Below are positions 18,092 to 26,511 of a DNA stretch of 64,000 nt, in pieces. The DNA comes from Pseudoalteromonas sp. SMS1. Its GTDB lineage: Bacteria > Pseudomonadota > Gammaproteobacteria > Enterobacterales > Alteromonadaceae. Under the pieces are notes generated by a model. That model did no database searches, was not told where the DNA came from, and saw only the letters and a program-made list of their open reading frames with translations. The DNA lies in NCBI RefSeq assembly GCF_021530565.1, contig NZ_JAKGBI010000019.1, positions 1 through 64,000 on the forward strand, written 5' to 3'. Position numbers and translations under genes: made by a program. Within the stretch, counting starts at the first letter, position 1. Each line of letters begins with the position of its first letter.

Positions 18092-18718
18092 TTATCTTTG
18101 TTTCATGAATGCAACAGCTAACCCAGCAGACACAAAGGTAAGCCCAGCAGAAATATTGAGTCCACTGAGTAACCTTGGTTGGTTGAGCAATACGCGTTTG
18201 AGACGATTTGAAAAAATCCCCATAAATGAAAACCCGATAGTGGTCATCATTGCGAACCAACAACCATATACCATCATTTGAATAGTCACACTGCCAAGAG
18301 CAGGATCCACAAATTGCGGAATGAAAGCCAACACAAACAACCCGGGTTTAGGGTTCAATGCCGCTGATAAAAAGCCGGTCATAAAAAGATTGCGAAGCGG
18401 TTTTTTCTCTACATTGTCTATCGAAATCAGGTCTCGATTGCACAATACTTTAATCCCTAACCAAATGAGGTAACTCGCCCCCACAAACTTAACCACATAA
18501 AATGCCACTGTTGAGGTTTGAATAAGTAATGTCAGCCCAGCTGTCGCAGCCACAACATGGAATAGAATACCTACTCCTGATGCCACGCTTGAAACACAGG
18601 CCGCCATCCTACCCTGACTTACGCCTCTGGCAATCGCTAAAATATTGTCAGGTCCTGGAGATAAGACCAGTAAAATACACGCTGATGTATACGCTAAAAA
18701 TACGTCTATGGGGAACAT
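18092..18718 (-). CDS. LysE family translocator
   Basis: 208 residues and six membrane segments, with the SPGPDNILAIARG motif near residue 20 and the ALNPKPGLF block near 120. Exports an amino acid or similar small molecule; substrate unknown. A GGATGGGAT ribosome site precedes the ATG at 18718. It stands alone, divergent from the SIR2-STAND gene, and is not closely related in sequence to the LysE at 12209. Confidence 0.92.
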   Translation of the reverse strand: MFPIDVFLAYTSACILLVLSPGPDNILAIARGVSQGRMAACVSSVASGVGILFHVVAATAGLTLLIQTSTVAFYVVKFVGASYLIWLGIKVLCNRDLISIDNVEKKPLRNLFMTGFLSAALNPKPGLFVLAFIPQFVDPALGSVTIQMMVYGCWFAMMTTIGFSFMGIFSNRLKRVLLNQPRLLSGLNISAGLTFVSAGLAVAFMKQR

Positions 18719-18918
18719 TGTTATCCCATCCTTGTTGGTGTTTAACCTCTTTGAACAAATAGAAGGGACAAAGTTCCTTAAATATCCGCTGTGTATAAAT
18801 CAAAGTGAAAAATCAATGACTCTGACCCCATTGATTCGCCGAAGCCGACCCTTAACATTTCACCTCATTTTCTTTACAAATGTTACATTTAAGTCCACTA
18901 TCGAGGGGTTATAAATAA

Positions 18919-18947
18919 TTGGATGCAGTTCAGCAGGTTTGTATAAG
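18919..18947 (+). promoter_or_regulatory. Probable sigma-70 promoter of the SIR2-STAND gene
   Basis: TTGGAT (18919-18924) and TATAAG (18942-18947) are separated by exactly 17 bp. Transcription would start near 18954, leaving a leader of about 14 nt that holds the ribosome site AAGGAAAG (18956-18963) before the ATG at 18968. Confidence 0.5.
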
Positions 18948-18967
18948 AGCAAGGCAAGGAAAGAAAT

Positions 18968-21445
18968 ATGAAAATAGATAATCTTGGAAATTTGGAAGTT
19001 AAATCAAATTATGACCGAGAGTCATTAAGGACGATAATCGAAAAGGCGCATGCTGGAAACACCTTACTCTTTATTGGCGCTGGTTACTCGCTTGGTAGCA
19101 CAAACACAATCAATAAGCCTATTCCACTTGCAAGTGAACTGTCGGTCGAGATATGTAAACTTGGCAATTTCGAAGAAGATAACGATCTAGCATATTCCGC
19201 TGATTACTATTTAAAATACAATGACGCAGAAAAACTCATTGGCTTAATCAAGGAGTATTTCAATATTACCGGCGTGTCGAGTCATCACCAATCAGTTGCT
19301 AAAATAAATTGGCGTAGAGTATACACAACCAATTATGACAATTGCTTTGAGTTAGCAGCGGGTAATGTCGACAAATCTATTTTACCTCTCACCCTAGAAA
19401 GTAACCCAACTCAATATTTTCGTGCTCGAAATGTTTGCATTCACATTAACGGCGCGATTCAAACCTTGGATTGTGCAACGCTCGAAGACTCATTCAAACT
19501 GTCCGAGTCGTCCTATACAAATTCAGATGCTTTTTCAGACTCATCATGGGCGTATCGATTTAAAAAAGACATCGAGCTATGTAATCAAATCATATTTATC
19601 GGCTACTCTTTGTACGACATGGAAGTAAAACGACTACTCGTAAACAATGAAGATATAAAGAAAAAGACCTTCTTTATTACAAGAGAAGCCGTTTCTACAA
19701 AAGAACATCACCGGCTTTCTGCATTTGGCGAGGTTTTCCCAATTGGTGTTGAGAAGTTTGGCCAACTCCTTGAAGATGCGACCCCTCAGCACATTCCTGA
19801 CGAAATAGATTACCTATCTTCTTTAAGCCGACAATCCATCGAATATGAGAAAAACTATAGAGATTCTGATATCCGCGACTTCTTGCTTAGGGGTAAATGC
19901 TCAACTGAATTCATATCCATGTCAATGACATCCGATTCAACTCGCTATGCTATTGAAAGGGAACAAGTGAGTGAAATATTAGATATCTTGAAATCAAAAA
20001 ACGTTGTCATTCTGCATGGCGCATTGGCAAACGGGAAAAGTACCATTGCAAAACAAGTCATGTCGAGCCTCATTATTGAAGGCAAGCTCGTCTATACCAT
20101 CAAAGATGACGAAGCAGATTATGAAAAAGATATCGAAAAATTAGCCGCGCTAAACCAAAATGTTTATCTTTTCGTTGACGACTTTGAAGGATGTCTTGAC
20201 CTTGTCCGGTATTACACGGCCTACCTTAAAGACAATGGAAAACTGGTTTTAACTGAAAGACCACATAGATATCGTAAAGCTGTTGGTTTTTTATCTGATT
20301 TTGGTATGGAAACATACAATGTCAATGTAGATTACCTCCACTCTAAGGAAATAGTGCAGATGGAGGAGATCATCAGTAACTCGGGTCTATGGGGGGAACT
20401 GGCAGGTAACTCATACGAAAAGAGGCTTGGGTACCTCACTGATCACTGTGAATCTCAGCTTTCAATAATACTCCTAAATATTTTGAAATCACCTGATGTC
20501 ATTTCTCGGTTTGACAGAGCATTTAAAACCGTACTATCACACCCTGACACAAAAAAGACGGTGCATGCAATATGTTTAATACAACACATCTACCCAGCGG
20601 CGTGTACAAAAAGCTTTATTGCTGACATTTCAGGATCAAATCACGTTTACAGTGCTGAATTTGAAAACAGAGTTAACGAAACAAGTATCTTTGAATTTAA
20701 ATACGGTGATTTAGTGACACGCTCGTCTGTTTTCGGGACGTTTATTTTGAATAGCCTTTATAAAGCAAGTTACTCGATAGATCAGCTTGTACGTATCGTT
20801 GAAAAGCTGCAACGTAATCGCGCAACACAAACTCGAGAAGAGAGTGAAATATATAGAAGTATCATGACATTCGGAACAATTTCCGCCATTTTACCCGATG
20901 AGAATAAGTCAGACTCATATATTGAATTCTATGAAAAGTTAAAAGGTGAAGTACCTCAGGTAATTGGTAATCCTCATTTTTGGTTACAATACGGCATGGC
21001 GGTAATGAGCACCAATAACTTGGGAGATGCGGAGATAATTCTAAAGACAGCTTATGCAAAAGCCGAAAACAACGCTGACTACGATACGACATATATAGAT
21101 AACCAATTCGCTAGATTGAACCTCAAAAAAGCAATCATTGAAGAACGCCAAGATGCAAGTATTTCATTTTTCCTAGATGCGCATAAAATATTGAAAAGAG
21201 AAGAAAACGATATTTATAAATTTAGGCAAGCTGGACTGTATATTTCTTATTTTGAAAAGCGCTATGATGACTTATCTAAAGGAAATAAGGTCAAATTTGA
21301 ACACGCTTTGCGAGACATTTTAAAACAATACGAAGAGTTTATAAGCTACGAATACCCAACAGGCAGTGTTCCTCCTTTTCAGTCAGACAATTTAGAGGAA
21401 TTTAAAATGACGATTGACTCCATTACACGACAGAGAAAGTCATGA
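18968..21445 (+). CDS. SIR2-STAND NTPase, Avs5-like antiphage defence protein
   Basis: 825 residues in three parts. The N-terminal SIR2-type NAD-binding domain (about 15-270) has FIGAGYSLG (35-43), TTNYD with Asn122, the catalytic His159 (IHINGA), and IGYSLYD (211-217). A STAND-type P-loop NTPase follows (about 320-560), with Walker A GALANGKST (351-359) and Walker B VYLFVDD (399-405). The helical C-terminal part (about 560-825) looks TPR-like and would be the sensor. This is the layout of Avs5/SIR2-STAND defence proteins, which bind a phage protein, assemble, and destroy NAD+ to abort infection. Promoter and ribosome site are good; the gene looks more AT-rich than its neighbours. No partner gene or mobile element is adjacent. 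Defence by NAD depletion is an inference from the family. Confidence 0.88.
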   Translation: MKIDNLGNLEVKSNYDRESLRTIIEKAHAGNTLLFIGAGYSLGSTNTINKPIPLASELSVEICKLGNFEEDNDLAYSADYYLKYNDAEKLIGLIKEYFNITGVSSHHQSVAKINWRRVYTTNYDNCFELAAGNVDKSILPLTLESNPTQYFRARNVCIHINGAIQTLDCATLEDSFKLSESSYTNSDAFSDSSWAYRFKKDIELCNQIIFIGYSLYDMEVKRLLVNNEDIKKKTFFITREAVSTKEHHRLSAFGEVFPIGVEKFGQLLEDATPQHIPDEIDYLSSLSRQSIEYEKNYRDSDIRDFLLRGKCSTEFISMSMTSDSTRYAIEREQVSEILDILKSKNVVILHGALANGKSTIAKQVMSSLIIEGKLVYTIKDDEADYEKDIEKLAALNQNVYLFVDDFEGCLDLVRYYTAYLKDNGKLVLTERPHRYRKAVGFLSDFGMETYNVNVDYLHSKEIVQMEEIISNSGLWGELAGNSYEKRLGYLTDHCESQLSIILLNILKSPDVISRFDRAFKTVLSHPDTKKTVHAICLIQHIYPAACTKSFIADISGSNHVYSAEFENRVNETSIFEFKYGDLVTRSSVFGTFILNSLYKASYSIDQLVRIVEKLQRNRATQTREESEIYRSIMTFGTISAILPDENKSDSYIEFYEKLKGEVPQVIGNPHFWLQYGMAVMSTNNLGDAEIILKTAYAKAENNADYDTTYIDNQFARLNLKKAIIEERQDASISFFLDAHKILKREENDIYKFRQAGLYISYFEKRYDDLSKGNKVKFEHALRDILKQYEEFISYEYPTGSVPPFQSDNLEEFKMTIDSITRQRKS

Positions 21446-21642
21446 GGATCAGCATAATAAATTAAAGTCTATCTTCACGTAATTTGGCAGAGCTTGACTA
21501 TTTAAAATCGTTAAGTTCTGTCACAAATACGAATATAGTTTCGTTTGTTACAGGCAACTTATCAATGAGATTAACGGCATAGTGCCGAGTGTGACCCCCC
21601 TCGCATTATTTAAACCGCCAAGCCTTGCCATGTATGATGCTT

Positions 21643-22077
21643 TCATATCTGTTTAATATATTGCTTGGAAGTTTTTCGCTCAATAAAGCCTATCTGTCTG
21701 TAAAAATGATGAGACCCATCTCGCGTTATGTTGGAACTAACCATTACTTTATTGAGCGATTGTGCTTTCGCCCATTCAATCGCGTTTTGGACGAGCCGTT
21801 TACCGACGCCCTGACCCCGTGCTTTGTCAGATACGACTAACCCGGTAATTTCAGCGCGTTCACCGCTTTCTAACGTTACTCGATGTTCGATGACAACCCA
21901 GCCCAGTAACCAAACATCTTCAGCGTGCGCAACCAACGCCATATGTTTATTAGAAGCCGTGATCATGGCCAACCTCTGTGTGAGCTCGCTTTGCGTACTG
22001 TGATAGCCGAGCTGTGATGTCAACTCTGTCAGCGCTGCAACATCCTTCATTTGAGCAGGTCTTACTGTCAGTGCCAC
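21643..22077 (-). CDS. GNAT family N-acetyltransferase
   Basis: 144 residues, one GNAT domain. The acetyl-CoA loop is seen in SDKARGQGVGKRL (about residues 82-94), followed by the SHHFYRQIGF motif. The substrate is unknown. The start is GTG at 22077, supported by AAAGGA 8 nt upstream. It is the last gene of a minus-strand group with the YjbR and DUF3574 genes, 35 bp behind the former. Confidence 0.9.
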   Translation of the reverse strand: MALTVRPAQMKDVAALTELTSQLGYHSTQSELTQRLAMITASNKHMALVAHAEDVWLLGWVVIEHRVTLESGERAEITGLVVSDKARGQGVGKRLVQNAIEWAKAQSLNKVMVSSNITRDGSHHFYRQIGFIERKTSKQYIKQI

Positions 22078-22112
22078 AGGTGATGTCCTTTAGTAATTTT
22101 ATGACGGTGTGT

Positions 22113-22502
22113 TTAAGTATCTAAATGAAGGAGCACAGAACGCTGATCGGCTTTTTTCATTTTCTTCACCACAAGTAAAAAAGAGTTATCAATCATCCGC
22201 TCAATTTCACCTGGTGGAATTGAGCCGTCTAAAATGACGGTATTCCATAATCGTTTGTTCATATGATACCCAGGTATTACTGCGTCAAAAATGTCTCTTA
22301 ATGCCTGCGCTTCATCGGGGTCACACTTAAGGTTGAGCCACCAATGAGTCGCCTTATCAGTATGCTTAGCGATTTTTCCCCGCGACAAGGTCGCAAACAT
22401 TTTGTCTTTTACTTTGTAGACATCCACCTCGGGACCAAAAGGTTGACCCACAGTTGCGTGAGGTTTAGTCATTAAATACTGGTGCACTGACTGACTGTCC
22501 AT
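22113..22502 (-). CDS. MmcQ/YjbR family protein
   Basis: 129 residues, the family's usual length, with the characteristic HMNKRLWNTVILDGSIP near residue 80. These small CyaY-like-fold proteins are often called DNA-binding, but the role is not established. Its ribosome site GGAAGGAG overlaps the stop of the upstream lipoprotein gene (5-nt gap), so the two are translationally coupled. Confidence 0.9.
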   Translation of the reverse strand: MDSQSVHQYLMTKPHATVGQPFGPEVDVYKVKDKMFATLSRGKIAKHTDKATHWWLNLKCDPDEAQALRDIFDAVIPGYHMNKRLWNTVILDGSIPPGEIERMIDNSFLLVVKKMKKADQRSVLLHLDT

Positions 22503-22507
22503 GATTA

Positions 22508-22918
22508 CTACTCCTTCCCCACAAACATAATCTTTTCAACACCCAGTTGTACAATAAGCACCGAGTCTTGATCAAACAATCGACAATACTCACTGGCGAG
22601 GGCTTTGGCAGATGCAATTTCTTTGGCGGTGACTTTGTACAACGTGACAATTTTAGTACCTTCTTTTTGACCTTTGTAATAACCAGCCCCAGTGACCAAG
22701 CTAAATCCAGTGAACGTGGTCGCGAGGTGATGAGTTTCAAACGCTTGCCACTGTGCAGGGGTAATAACGCCGCCGCCTGGTTTTGACAAACCAAAATACA
22801 TCTGTAGACCTTGGTTATGATTTTCAGCAGCAGAATGGGAAGATGGCTCGGATGGACTCATCGCACACCCAGAAAGAAACGTCAGTACAAGATAAACTAG
22901 AAATAAGCGGCTACGCAT
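22508..22918 (-). CDS. DUF3574 family lipoprotein
   Basis: 136 residues. Start ATG at 22918: AAGGAG lies 5 nt upstream and a lipoprotein signal with LSGC follows. The domain shows the DUF3574 pattern (MYFGLSKPGGGVITPAQW, late FDQDSVLIVQ). Function unknown; lipid-anchored in the envelope. First gene of an operon with yjbR-like and GNAT genes. Confidence 0.85.
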   Translation of the reverse strand: MRSRLFLVYLVLTFLSGCAMSPSEPSSHSAAENHNQGLQMYFGLSKPGGGVITPAQWQAFETHHLATTFTGFSLVTGAGYYKGQKEGTKIVTLYKVTAKEIASAKALASEYCRLFDQDSVLIVQLGVEKIMFVGKE

Positions 22919-23094
22919 AAAGGCTCCTTGCGATAAACGGTGAAGTGAAACATTGTCTGGGTTTTGCACTACCTATGTTGCTATATAAACGGTGTTTATT
23001 CCAGCGTCAATTGTCAACTGTGAAAATTCGCCCGTTCCAACGTTGATAAATATCCTGTGGGTAAGCAGAAGCCAGTAATAGAGTGTAGGATGGC

Positions 23095-23121
23095 AAAAAG
23101 CCAGTATCTAACTGGCTTTTT
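23095..23121. terminator. Bidirectional terminator, peptide deformylase end
   Basis: An 11-bp perfect stem AAAAAGCCAGT / ACTGGCTTTTT with a 5-nt loop; it serves the deformylase gene on the minus strand. Confidence 0.85.
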
Positions 23122-23159
23122 GTCTTACTTGATATTGCGATTACGCCATATCACAGTCT

Positions 23160-23663
23160 TTAAGCGTGCAGTTTTACGTACTTTTTAACTTTTTTCATGG
23201 CCATCTTTTGTTTAAGCGGCGACAAATAATCGATAAACAAATTTCCATGCAGGTGATCTATTTCATGCTGCATAACGATGGCCAAGAATTCATCGCTTTC
23301 GATTTCAATCGGATTGCCCTTTCTATCTTGTGCGGTTACTTTTACCGATGTAAAACGTTCAACCTCTGCGAAATAGTCAGGAACAGACAAACACCCTTCT
23401 TGGCCTTTTGCTTTATTCTTGCCTTCACTAACAACCGGGTTGACCAAAATAAGCGGGTCGTTGCGCTCATCTGAAATGTCGATAACCACAACCGCTTCTT
23501 CTCTGCCGACTTGTGTGGCGGCCAAACCAATGCCATTGCTAGTTGCATACATGGTCTCGAGCAAATCATCGATTAGAGTCTGAATGCGCTCAATGTCATC
23601 CACTTTTTTAGCTTTAATTTTCAGTCGAGGGTCAGGTGCAGTTAAAATCTCTAAAACAGCCAT
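23160..23663 (-). CDS. def: Peptide deformylase
   Basis: Removes the formyl group from the initiator Met of new proteins. 167 residues with all three motifs: GIGLAATQ (44-51), QEGCLS with metal-ligand Cys91, and QHEIDH with ligands His133 and His137 and catalytic Glu134. It stands alone rather than beside fmt, so it is probably a second copy; whether another def exists cannot be seen here. Confidence 0.95.
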   Translation of the reverse strand: MAVLEILTAPDPRLKIKAKKVDDIERIQTLIDDLLETMYATSNGIGLAATQVGREEAVVVIDISDERNDPLILVNPVVSEGKNKAKGQEGCLSVPDYFAEVERFTSVKVTAQDRKGNPIEIESDEFLAIVMQHEIDHLHGNLFIDYLSPLKQKMAMKKVKKYVKLHA

Positions 23664-23850
23664 AATATATACTTGCTCTTGTATCCTTTGGGCTATGCAA
23701 TGTTACATAGTTTGATTAATGTGATAAATGCGACGGGCCTCTGTAATTCAAAGGCGTTCAAGCCTGTGATTATCATCAGTGGATCATGCTGATAGCACGA
23801 TTATACTATGCGGTGACCATAAAATTGCAACACATTTATCGACTCATTAA

Positions 23851-24843
23851 TCATTGAACTTTACTGGCGTAAGAAAACAGCGACGGTGCACCGCCAGTAT
23901 GCCAAAACAGTACTCTTTGTGACTTATCAAAGCCCCCCTTTTGCACTTTATCAATTAGTGCTGCCATTGCTCGGCCGGTGTAAACGGGGTCAAGTAAAAT
24001 GCCCTCGGTTCGCGCTAACAAGTTTATGGCGTATTGTTCAGCTGCGCCAACGACACCATAGCCCTCCCCCAAAAATCCATCTTCTAGCAATACATCACTT
24101 TGCTTATAGACGATATCCATGCCCAGTAACACACTGGTTTCGTTTGCAAGTTTAGTCACCTGTGTTTTAAATGCGCTATCGTGGTCCTCATCTTTATCTA
24201 TTTGTACGCCAACTAAGTTATACTGTGCATCTAACACCGTTTTAGCCAACATTAATCCCGCATGTGTCCCGCCAGAGCTAGATGCAAAAAATACATCGCT
24301 AATCTCAATATTTTTCAATTGTGTTTCGAGCTCTATACCCGCGCTAACAAACCCACACGCACCCAGTGCATTCGATCCACCATACGGAATGACATACGGC
24401 TTTTTCCCCTGATTCTTCAATGCAGCAACGACCTGCGGAATATCTTCGCCTTTGCGGTTTTGATTTGTCCAATGGATATGTGCACCCAACAATTGATCGA
24501 GCAATAGATTGCCGTTGATATCGTTTGGTAATGTACCCCCCAATAGCAGATGGCATTCAAGCCCTAGCTGCGCCGCTGCCGCCGCTGTTTGACGACAATG
24601 GTTTGATTGTTGTGCTCCTGCCGTAACAACTGTGTCACATCCTTTTTGTAGGGCATCCCCAATAATAAATGCCAATTTTCTTGTTTTGTTTCCACCCAAT
24701 GCGAGTCCCGTCAAATCGTCTCGCTTCATGAGTATTTCTGGCCCACCAAGATGACGAGATAGATTCTTCAAAGTAACGATGGGAGTTGGGAAAAAGCCCA
24801 GCTCTGCTTTTGGCAACTTATTTAGTATATTGTGTTTTTCCAT
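23851..24843 (-). CDS. dcyD: D-cysteine desulfhydrase / ACC deaminase family PLP enzyme
   Basis: 330 residues. PLP-bound Lys53 lies in LGGNKTRKL and the phosphate loop in SSGGTHAG (about 189-196). The family splits D-cysteine to pyruvate, sulfide and ammonia, or opens 1-aminocyclopropane-1-carboxylate; D-cysteine desulfhydrase is the more usual activity in gammaproteobacteria, but residues deciding this were not checked. AAGGAAA precedes the ATG. Monocistronic. Confidence 0.88.
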   Translation of the reverse strand: MEKHNILNKLPKAELGFFPTPIVTLKNLSRHLGGPEILMKRDDLTGLALGGNKTRKLAFIIGDALQKGCDTVVTAGAQQSNHCRQTAAAAAQLGLECHLLLGGTLPNDINGNLLLDQLLGAHIHWTNQNRKGEDIPQVVAALKNQGKKPYVIPYGGSNALGACGFVSAGIELETQLKNIEISDVFFASSSGGTHAGLMLAKTVLDAQYNLVGVQIDKDEDHDSAFKTQVTKLANETSVLLGMDIVYKQSDVLLEDGFLGEGYGVVGAAEQYAINLLARTEGILLDPVYTGRAMAALIDKVQKGGFDKSQRVLFWHTGGAPSLFSYASKVQ

Positions 24844-25035
24844 CTCTATTTTCCTTGTCTATTTTTGCCTTATATTACCCACATCACGCTTATTTTAAAA
24901 TCCGTATGCCTGAGTTGAAAATGCTCGTATGACCAAATTAATAAAACACACCATATCGTGCCAAATGCGTAATTTATGTTAAAGACCTAGACATCAATTT
25001 CGTCCTTATCATAACGAACCTAAAGGAGTGATCTC

Positions 25036-25908
25036 ATGAAGCATTTTGCTTTTTTATTGCTATGTGCAGTTAGTTGTTTATCTCAAGCCTCTTATTTAAA
25101 TTACACGTATACGCACTTACCCACTGAACATACGATTGTATCTTCCTCTTTAAACAACGAACTAAGAAAGGTATGGGTTGTTTTACCAGAAGGCTACGAT
25201 GCGCCTGAAAATAGTGAAAGGGAGTATCCTGTAGTCTATACCACCGATGGTGAAAATTTGCAGTACCTTACTGGTCATAGCATGTGGTTTTTAAACCGTA
25301 TGCAGATGCTACCCGACACTATTTTAGTCGCCATTAATACGCGTACTCACAGAGCGAGAGATCTTACCCCCACAGAGCCAAAGGATTCGCCTACCCCCGC
25401 GTTAACTGGCCAAAGCCACCAGCTAAAAGCATTCATCAAAGGTGAGGTCATCCCATTCATTGACGAAACGTATCGTACCGATGACTTTAGGGTATTGTCA
25501 GGTCATTCTCTTGGTGGGCTGTTCAGTATCACCAGTTTACTTTCTGAACATATGCAACCGCTATTTAAGGGGTTTGTTGCCATTGACCCTTCTCTTTGGT
25601 GGGATGACGCCGTTGTCACTGACTGGCTTGAAGACGCACAAGACAAGTTTGATGATAAAGCATTTGCGGTCTACATTGTCGCAGCCCATGAAGAGAATGT
25701 ACCGCCCGAGCAACAAGCGCTTTACTTGAAACACATCAATGCCATCGATAACGTCGCGCTCACATTGATTGATACAGATGCCACTGCAATCCGTTATGAT
25801 GTAACGACGGATGAACATCATGGTTCAGTGTTACATGTCGGAATCTTTAGAGGGATCCGCGAAGTATTCAAGTGCTACCCTTCGGTCTGTTCAAAACAGG
25901 AAGACTAA
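25036..25908 (+). CDS. Secreted alpha/beta hydrolase, esterase of the Fes/IroE type
   Basis: 290 residues with a signal peptide (about 1-18). The nucleophile Ser is in GHSLGG (about residues 156-161), with an acidic residue and the late DEHHGS supplying the His. Related to siderophore and feruloyl esterases; no siderophore gene is nearby, so the substrate is open. Ribosome site AAAGGAGTG is strong. A hairpin (25913-25941) follows the stop. Confidence 0.85.
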   Translation: MKHFAFLLLCAVSCLSQASYLNYTYTHLPTEHTIVSSSLNNELRKVWVVLPEGYDAPENSEREYPVVYTTDGENLQYLTGHSMWFLNRMQMLPDTILVAINTRTHRARDLTPTEPKDSPTPALTGQSHQLKAFIKGEVIPFIDETYRTDDFRVLSGHSLGGLFSITSLLSEHMQPLFKGFVAIDPSLWWDDAVVTDWLEDAQDKFDDKAFAVYIVAAHEENVPPEQQALYLKHINAIDNVALTLIDTDATAIRYDVTTDEHHGSVLHVGIFRGIREVFKCYPSVCSKQED

Positions 25909-25967
25909 GGCTGATTGAGCGCCAACAAGCTACGCTCAGTCGTGGCTTGTATCGATATGGTTACTGT

Positions 25968-26381
25968 TCAACCAATTCCTTGACGATGTTGCTCGCCGTC
26001 ATCCGTGATCTCGTCCCAAGGTGCTTTTGAGTCTACCCACAAATGATGTGCAACCCGCACGCCTTCTAAATCAGCATTATCTATCAGGCCAACGGGCACA
26101 TACATGCGCTCTGGGTCATTCTCTCCTGGTAAGCTTGATCCACACTCAACACAAAAGCTACACGCCCAATCATGCGCTGATTTATGCCAAGTTTTAATCT
26201 TCTCCTCGCCTATTAACCATCTAAACTCACTTTTGTCGGTTATCATCACTGCGACCCCATTTGTGCCGCTGGCGCGTCGGCAAATAGAACAATGGCACAT
26301 GTAAACAACCTGTTTTTCCTTAGATATTTTGAACTCAAAGTTGACAGCGTCACAATTGCAACGGCCTTTGATAGTAAACAT
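25968..26381 (-). CDS. GFA family zinc protein (glutathione-dependent formaldehyde-activating-like)
   Basis: 137 residues with the GFA cysteine pattern: GRCNCD near the N-terminus, CHCSICRR at about 29-36, and CVECGS at about 77-82, which build two zinc sites. Proteins of this fold bind S-hydroxymethyl-glutathione or unknown substrates; no formaldehyde pathway gene is adjacent. Confidence 0.9.
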   Translation of the reverse strand: MFTIKGRCNCDAVNFEFKISKEKQVVYMCHCSICRRASGTNGVAVMITDKSEFRWLIGEEKIKTWHKSAHDWACSFCVECGSSLPGENDPERMYVPVGLIDNADLEGVRVAHHLWVDSKAPWDEITDDGEQHRQGIG

Positions 26382-26511
26382 TGATTAGTCTCTTGTGATT
26401 GCTAGGAATATTCGTTCATTATAACTATGTACATAAAAAGAAGACAATTTAGCGAACTGGCCGTTACTTTTCTAAACTTACTCACAAACACCTATTAAGA
26501 GAGCACGGGTT

